DNA of 38,609 nucleotides from GWB1-37-8 sp964603935 (GTDB lineage: Bacteria; Patescibacteriota; Microgenomatia; Levybacterales; UBA12049). Of this stretch, positions 36,001 to 38,609 are shown piece after piece; position 1 is the stretch's first letter; each line of letters starts with the position of its first letter. The notes below the pieces were generated by a model. That model searched no databases, was not told where the DNA came from, and was given only the letters and a program-made list of their open reading frames with translations. The stretch is from contig CAZRWL010000010.1 in NCBI GenBank assembly GCA_964603935.1, positions 1 to 38,609 of the forward strand. The letters are read 5' to 3'. A program made the translations under genes and the position numbers.

Positions 36001-38491
36001 TGGATAATTCGCCTTCCTTTTCTTTGATAGGAGAGGGTTCGGGTCTGGGTGAAGGTAAAATACTGCCGCCGCCTGTAAATTTCTGACAACTCGATACACT
36101 CCAGGACCAAGTATAACCTATCGGACAGGAGGGAGCGCTGTCTTGGGCGCCCGGAGATTCCAAGTCCATAGGAACACAGGCATTAGAAACAAAAGACCAA
36201 TATTGAGCGGGTTTGTCGCATTTGTATTGTGTATAATCGTCAATTCTTTTTCCGTTATTTTCCCAGACACATCCTTCAGATTGCTTAAAAAGCGCGCCTA
36301 CAGGACAAGTGCCCAATACGGCATCGGATGAGATGGGTTCGGGAAGAGGAGCGCCCGGAATTACATCGGGACCGAATTGACCGGCATTGATAGGTCTCTT
36401 TGGGGCTTTTGCCGCAATGTCTTTATAGGTTTTGATCAATTCTTCCCGTCCTGCAAGATCTTCGATGCTGATTAAAGCAGGGTCAATAGTATTGTAGAGA
36501 GTGTTAACCCTTTGTTCATAGCTGTCTTTGACTTCTTTGAGGGTTGCTGTTTGCGCAAACTCTGCTTGTACTGCTCTGAGATTCTGTAACTCTTCAATTT
36601 TCCGAACTTCCACAAGCTGATTGAAATCAGATGGGGCAATTTGACTTTGGGCTTCATCCAGTTTTTTAGCATCCGCCGGCGGAAAACCCCCTGTTTTTAC
36701 AAGATTGCGGATTTTTTCTCTGACTTCTTCTCTTGATTTGGCATTTGTAAGATCACTTACTTCTTCCTGCAAGACAATGCCCTGAGCTTTAAGATCCTGC
36801 AGACGGTCTGCCAACGCCGGAGGAAGAACAGGCCGTCCCAAAGTATCGCTCGCCGCATCCATGACATTTTCCGTAGCATTAAGCGCAGCTTCGTAAATTT
36901 TGGTATCTCCTGTTGCAGGAGGAGGCATAATTCCTTTTTCAAAGACCACATTGTGTCTTGCAGATTCTGATTCCAAAGAGCGAGCCAAATCTCTTTTTTC
37001 CTCTTCCGAGCCCTTAAAGTTTTTAATATTGTCAGAAGCATTATTCATAGTAGATTGATATCTGTTGAGAGTTTCCTCATAGAGTTTTTCTTTGCCTTTT
37101 TGCTGAGACAAGGCGCGCGCTTCGCGTAAACGTTCATCCGCGTAATCCATTTCCAGTTCCAAACGGCGGGCGGGATCAAAAGATGTAATTAACGCTGCTT
37201 GTTCGCCAATATTTTTGAAGAAATAGCCAAATGTCCCGGGTAAGGGTCCTTTATAGTCAGTTAAATAATTTCCGGCTGTTGGGGAAGTGTTGTCGGGTTG
37301 CACTGACGGAGTGGGTATTGGCGAAACTGACGGTGATGGTGATGGCGATGGTGTCACGGGAGTGCCGGAAAAAGTCGGATTTTGCACAACAGCTTCCGGG
37401 TAAAATCGAGCTAGCTCGGATTGCTGCTGCGGATCAAAACGGCTGAGATCTGTATTCTTTGCCAGTTCTTGCGCTCGGGAATAATAAAGATATGGACGGA
37501 TTTCTTGAGGAGGAGGTGTGTCGTTAGCTTGATTTTGCCATTGAGTTATTTTGCTCTGAATTTCAGTTGTTGGAGGAGTAAGCGCCTGATATGTTCGTAA
37601 TTCGGAAAAACCTACAGCTTCCTGGGTATCTTTGTAATTTTGCGGATAGTTAATAGCAACAATGCTATTTAATTTTAGCGCTTCAGCTGCGGGGAATTGG
37701 CCGGAGTCAACAAGCTTGTCCAGTTCGTTTCTAACCAAGTCCCTATCCGGCAAACGATAAAGCTTGTCGCTTTCTTCAGGAGTGATTAATCCCTGCTCTT
37801 TAAGTTTTTGAATACTTGTCGAAAGATCTTCGGGAATGGCCGGTTGATTTAAGGCATCTGCTGTTGCATCCATTGCTTTTTCTGTTGCGTCTACAATTTT
37901 GGTCCAAAATGGCTCCGTGCTGGAAGGGGAAGAAAGAGCCAGGCTTTGAGCGACTACGGCATGAGAGGCTACGGTACTCTCAACCTTGGTTAGTAAATCT
38001 GAAGATCCGGGAGCTTTATTAACGGACAATGTTTCTATGTTTCGTGAAACATCTTCCATGGTGTTTTTGTAGATTACAGCAGCGTCATTAGCCAGATCGG
38101 GCTTGCCTTGATCCGCTAAGGTCTTAACCTCACTTAATCTTTCTGAAGCAAAAGCCAAACGCTGTGACTCTTTTTGTATTGGATTGAAGGTTAAGGCGAG
38201 CTGGATATTTTCCGTGAAAATTTCTAAACCGTAAAGCGGATTTCCGGGAAGAATTCCTTGGGCTTTGGGAGGCATTATGTTTTGGGGAATATTGGGCGCA
38301 GGCAGTTTCTCCAAGGATGAGAAACTAACCCCCAAAACTTGTTTCTCTATACTATTATAATATGAACCCCAGTCGTAATAAGAACTAAGCGGAGATGCAA
38401 AAGCAGAAGGAACAGCCAAGACAAAAGTTATCGCTAAAATAAATACGCTTACAAATAAGCGAAATAAATAATTTCGATTTTTATAATTCAT
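33032..38491 (-). CDS. Giant secreted DUF5667 and cysteine-repeat surface protein
   Basis: 1819 residues. A signal peptide (FRLFVSVFILAITFVLAV, cleavage likely after SAFA at about residue 32) sends it out. Three DUF5667-like helical repeats start near residues 79 (LPGNPLYGLEIFTENIQLAL), 415 (LPGTFGYFFKNIGEQAAL) and 933 (SPGNPFYFLKQGVETIQTI), each with an ERLxEA-type helix. Between and after them are short cysteine modules (CPVGALF...GCVWEN near 727, CPTGATY...GCVWD near 832). From about 1360 there is a chain of CPxGYxWxxxxGWCM-like modules separated by Ser/Tyr/Gly/Pro-rich linkers, then a Ser/Thr/Pro tail ending PVPPPPNP. No LPxTG or C-terminal anchor is seen. The long, low-complexity frame on the same strand near 33004-34323 is a shadow. 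Promoter TTGACA-18-TCTATA is upstream. A role in attachment to host or matrix is a guess. Confidence 0.85.
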   Translation of the reverse strand: MNYKNRNYLFRLFVSVFILAITFVLAVPSAFASPLSSYYDWGSYYNSIEKQVLGVSFSSLEKLPAPNIPQNIMPPKAQGILPGNPLYGLEIFTENIQLALTFNPIQKESQRLAFASERLSEVKTLADQGKPDLANDAAVIYKNTMEDVSRNIETLSVNKAPGSSDLLTKVESTVASHAVVAQSLALSSPSSTEPFWTKIVDATEKAMDATADALNQPAIPEDLSTSIQKLKEQGLITPEESDKLYRLPDRDLVRNELDKLVDSGQFPAAEALKLNSIVAINYPQNYKDTQEAVGFSELRTYQALTPPTTEIQSKITQWQNQANDTPPPQEIRPYLYYSRAQELAKNTDLSRFDPQQQSELARFYPEAVVQNPTFSGTPVTPSPSPSPSVSPIPTPSVQPDNTSPTAGNYLTDYKGPLPGTFGYFFKNIGEQAALITSFDPARRLELEMDYADERLREARALSQQKGKEKLYEETLNRYQSTMNNASDNIKNFKGSEEEKRDLARSLESESARHNVVFEKGIMPPPATGDTKIYEAALNATENVMDAASDTLGRPVLPPALADRLQDLKAQGIVLQEEVSDLTNAKSREEVREKIRNLVKTGGFPPADAKKLDEAQSQIAPSDFNQLVEVRKIEELQNLRAVQAEFAQTATLKEVKDSYEQRVNTLYNTIDPALISIEDLAGREELIKTYKDIAAKAPKRPINAGQFGPDVIPGAPLPEPISSDAVLGTCPVGALFKQSEGCVWENNGKRIDDYTQYKCDKPAQYWSFVSNACVPMDLESPGAQDSAPSCPIGYTWSWSVSSCQKFTGGGSILPSPRPEPSPIKEKEGELSKFCPTGATYKAPRGCVWDTTNKAIYEETQYRCDANNSYYSFSQNKCVPSPDPKKPFPDDARPECKEKDMFWNWSEGKCIPQAKPQDNSSGKAADIFIPKPSFVSPGNPFYFLKQGVETIQTITAFGAQAQEEVKLAHAKERFAEAYNLLEKNNEKGFKDALAKYTGAMQSVYNDLDKGVSLNKEDKKELGEKLAQEVTEQNLLLQKASILGSKDIVSPISAATSVITQGIDRASDLQGKTPLPENIKEKLDSLPEDMLTKEQKEKLAKADTRLEARLIAGELSATGALNQADLASLDNWMAPEDSGSVFRLNEIKKLSEAVELTNLKEDIAKKVEKTEEVAKKLDNFKKTFAPGEGIPADLRPYMRLTRIDEISQTIRPDVVRLEDFGNRKDLQLAVATLQQEFKPTNEDFQRLAEFRRSGPGRPLPPELARIEALSYSIGVRNSATACFLPSPPFAPNTPCPSSGAAIPISSYYGGTQTWSGIGGFGIGNATIVDEFRPGWPGGPPASVDKDGKPLVYGKGPEAAKAGVCPDGYHWMYDSGGWCMNNSGSYSPSSTPSYGSPYSSQPGYTPYTSYYSTPGAPPASYGYQTPGGYSNFINTYSPPNYYGTAPTAYSTNPAPGTVPGTGPAPTSPGQCPSGFHWMPPSSGQAGWCMADGGTYVGGGYGGNASYGSSGSTSGGYNCGSQPWDPVRQRCSDGACPSGYSWDGSKCAPFTSSNYPGGSNYNYPSPGSYQYGCAPGNYWDGSKCAAGSYEGSNWSDTAARSGNYCQAPSGGCGTSSYWDYGSCSCRSNNAYYPPNQSQSNCGSGYYWNGSGCVRTSPTDTSGYCSPPAGGCGSGWFDTGSCSCKQASSQGCYNVSASSCGSGFYWDSSACTCRSSGTSTSGTSSPTPTSSSTGSCPSGYHWMSDNGGWCMSDSAAGNGSTSTSNTSTPTTSTSNTPTPTTTTTTSEPAPAPTTSTPTTSTPTTTTETSSPPPSSSEPVPPPPNP

Positions 38492-38509
38492 TTAGGCAGG
38501 TACTAAATA

Positions 38510-38539
38510 TATAGAACATGATCTGACTAATTTTGTCAA
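38510..38539 (-). promoter_or_regulatory. Promoter TTGACA-18-TCTATA of the surface protein gene
   Basis: On the minus strand TTGACA (38539-38534), 18 bases, TCTATA (38515-38510), then about 18 bases to the ATG at 38491, leaving a short leader of roughly 12 bases. Beyond it to 38609 there are AGCGACA / TGTCGC inverted motifs (about 38557-38563 and 38598-38603) and no gene. Confidence 0.65.
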
Positions 38540-38609
38540 GAGCCAATTTTAAAATGTAGCGACAATATGATAATGTCGTAATTGACCAAAATAGAAATGT
38601 CGCATTGGA

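Noticed and set aside
1..38609. CRISPR array or transposon
   Set aside because: No regularly spaced direct repeats with unique spacers, no transposase frames; repeats seen are palindromes, heptamer runs and gap elements.
1..38609. tRNA or rRNA genes
   Set aside because: No cloverleaf with a T-arm GTTCGA box or rRNA-like conserved stretch was seen in the gaps; a covariance search would be decisive.
1..38609. Recoding of TGA as glycine
   Set aside because: TGA ends several genes cleanly in overlaps (GTGA at 1393 and 4834, ATGA at 15972 and 20704) and no conserved gene has an internal TGA.

Overview
The window reads like the chromosome of a Patescibacteria (CPR) bacterium, most likely a Microgenomates-type lineage; this is inferred from gene content, not from a marker search. 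Pointers are small, densely packed genes, moderate AT richness, many lineage-specific hypothetical proteins, DUF5667 and DUF5654 proteins, EndoQ, a stand-alone 5'-3' exonuclease, an archaeal-type ATP-dependent DNA ligase, and no recognisable biosynthetic operons. TGA is used as a normal stop, so the recoded Gracilibacteria/SR1 code does not apply. I found no rRNA, tRNA, CRISPR array or transposase.

Layout. 1-2466: end of a B12-dependent ribonucleotide reductase, an intergenic repeat, then a cobalamin riboswitch with a transcription terminator controlling a corrinoid adenosyltransferase and a coupled zinc-ribbon protein. The adenosyltransferase makes the cofactor the reductase needs. 2498-12699: mostly housekeeping: 5'-3' exonuclease, glycosyltransferase and membrane protein, amidohydrolase, small helical proteins, a ribbon-helix-helix protein, a GxxExxY protein, Fpg, UMP kinase, RecF and NAD(P)HX dehydratase. 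12696-15975: small membrane proteins, a Fic AMPylase, and a divergent pair of a histidine-kinase-like DHp protein without an ATPase domain and a lone receiver. The receiver overlaps the start of an ATP-dependent DNA ligase (15972-18812) split by a 340-residue intein exactly after its KxDGxR motif. 18813-20970: an accessory segment with a BrnT/BrnA-like toxin-antitoxin pair and a two-gene module, a MerR-like HTH fused to a GHKL ATPase fold plus a STAS-like partner, behind a repeat-rich operator. 21023-25754: EndoQ, phosphoribosyltransferase, peptidyl-tRNA hydrolase, a structured intergenic region, DedA-like protein, acylphosphatase and HicBA. 25880-32908: a Fur-family regulator with a ZIP transporter and a clear operator, a circularly permuted DsbA-like protein, a Crp/Fnr regulator with its own operator, a cupin, membrane proteins, and thioredoxin plus thioredoxin reductase. 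33032-38491: an 1819-residue secreted, three-fold DUF5667, cysteine-repeat surface protein.

Two genome-wide habits stand out. First, short repeats and palindromes have repeatedly been inserted in frame into conserved protein genes (exonuclease, glycosyltransferase, Fpg, NnrD, PduO, Fic, ligase, EndoQ, Pth, TrxB). They lie mostly in surface loops, sometimes in the same reading frame at different loci, and the same family may build arms of the cobalamin riboswitch. They resemble in principle the Rickettsia palindromic elements, but the families here look distinct. Second, at least a dozen genes have a -10 box 6-8 bases before the start codon, implying leaderless mRNAs; this moves several starts downstream of the longest open frame, where TTG of a -35 TTGACA could be mistaken for a start codon.
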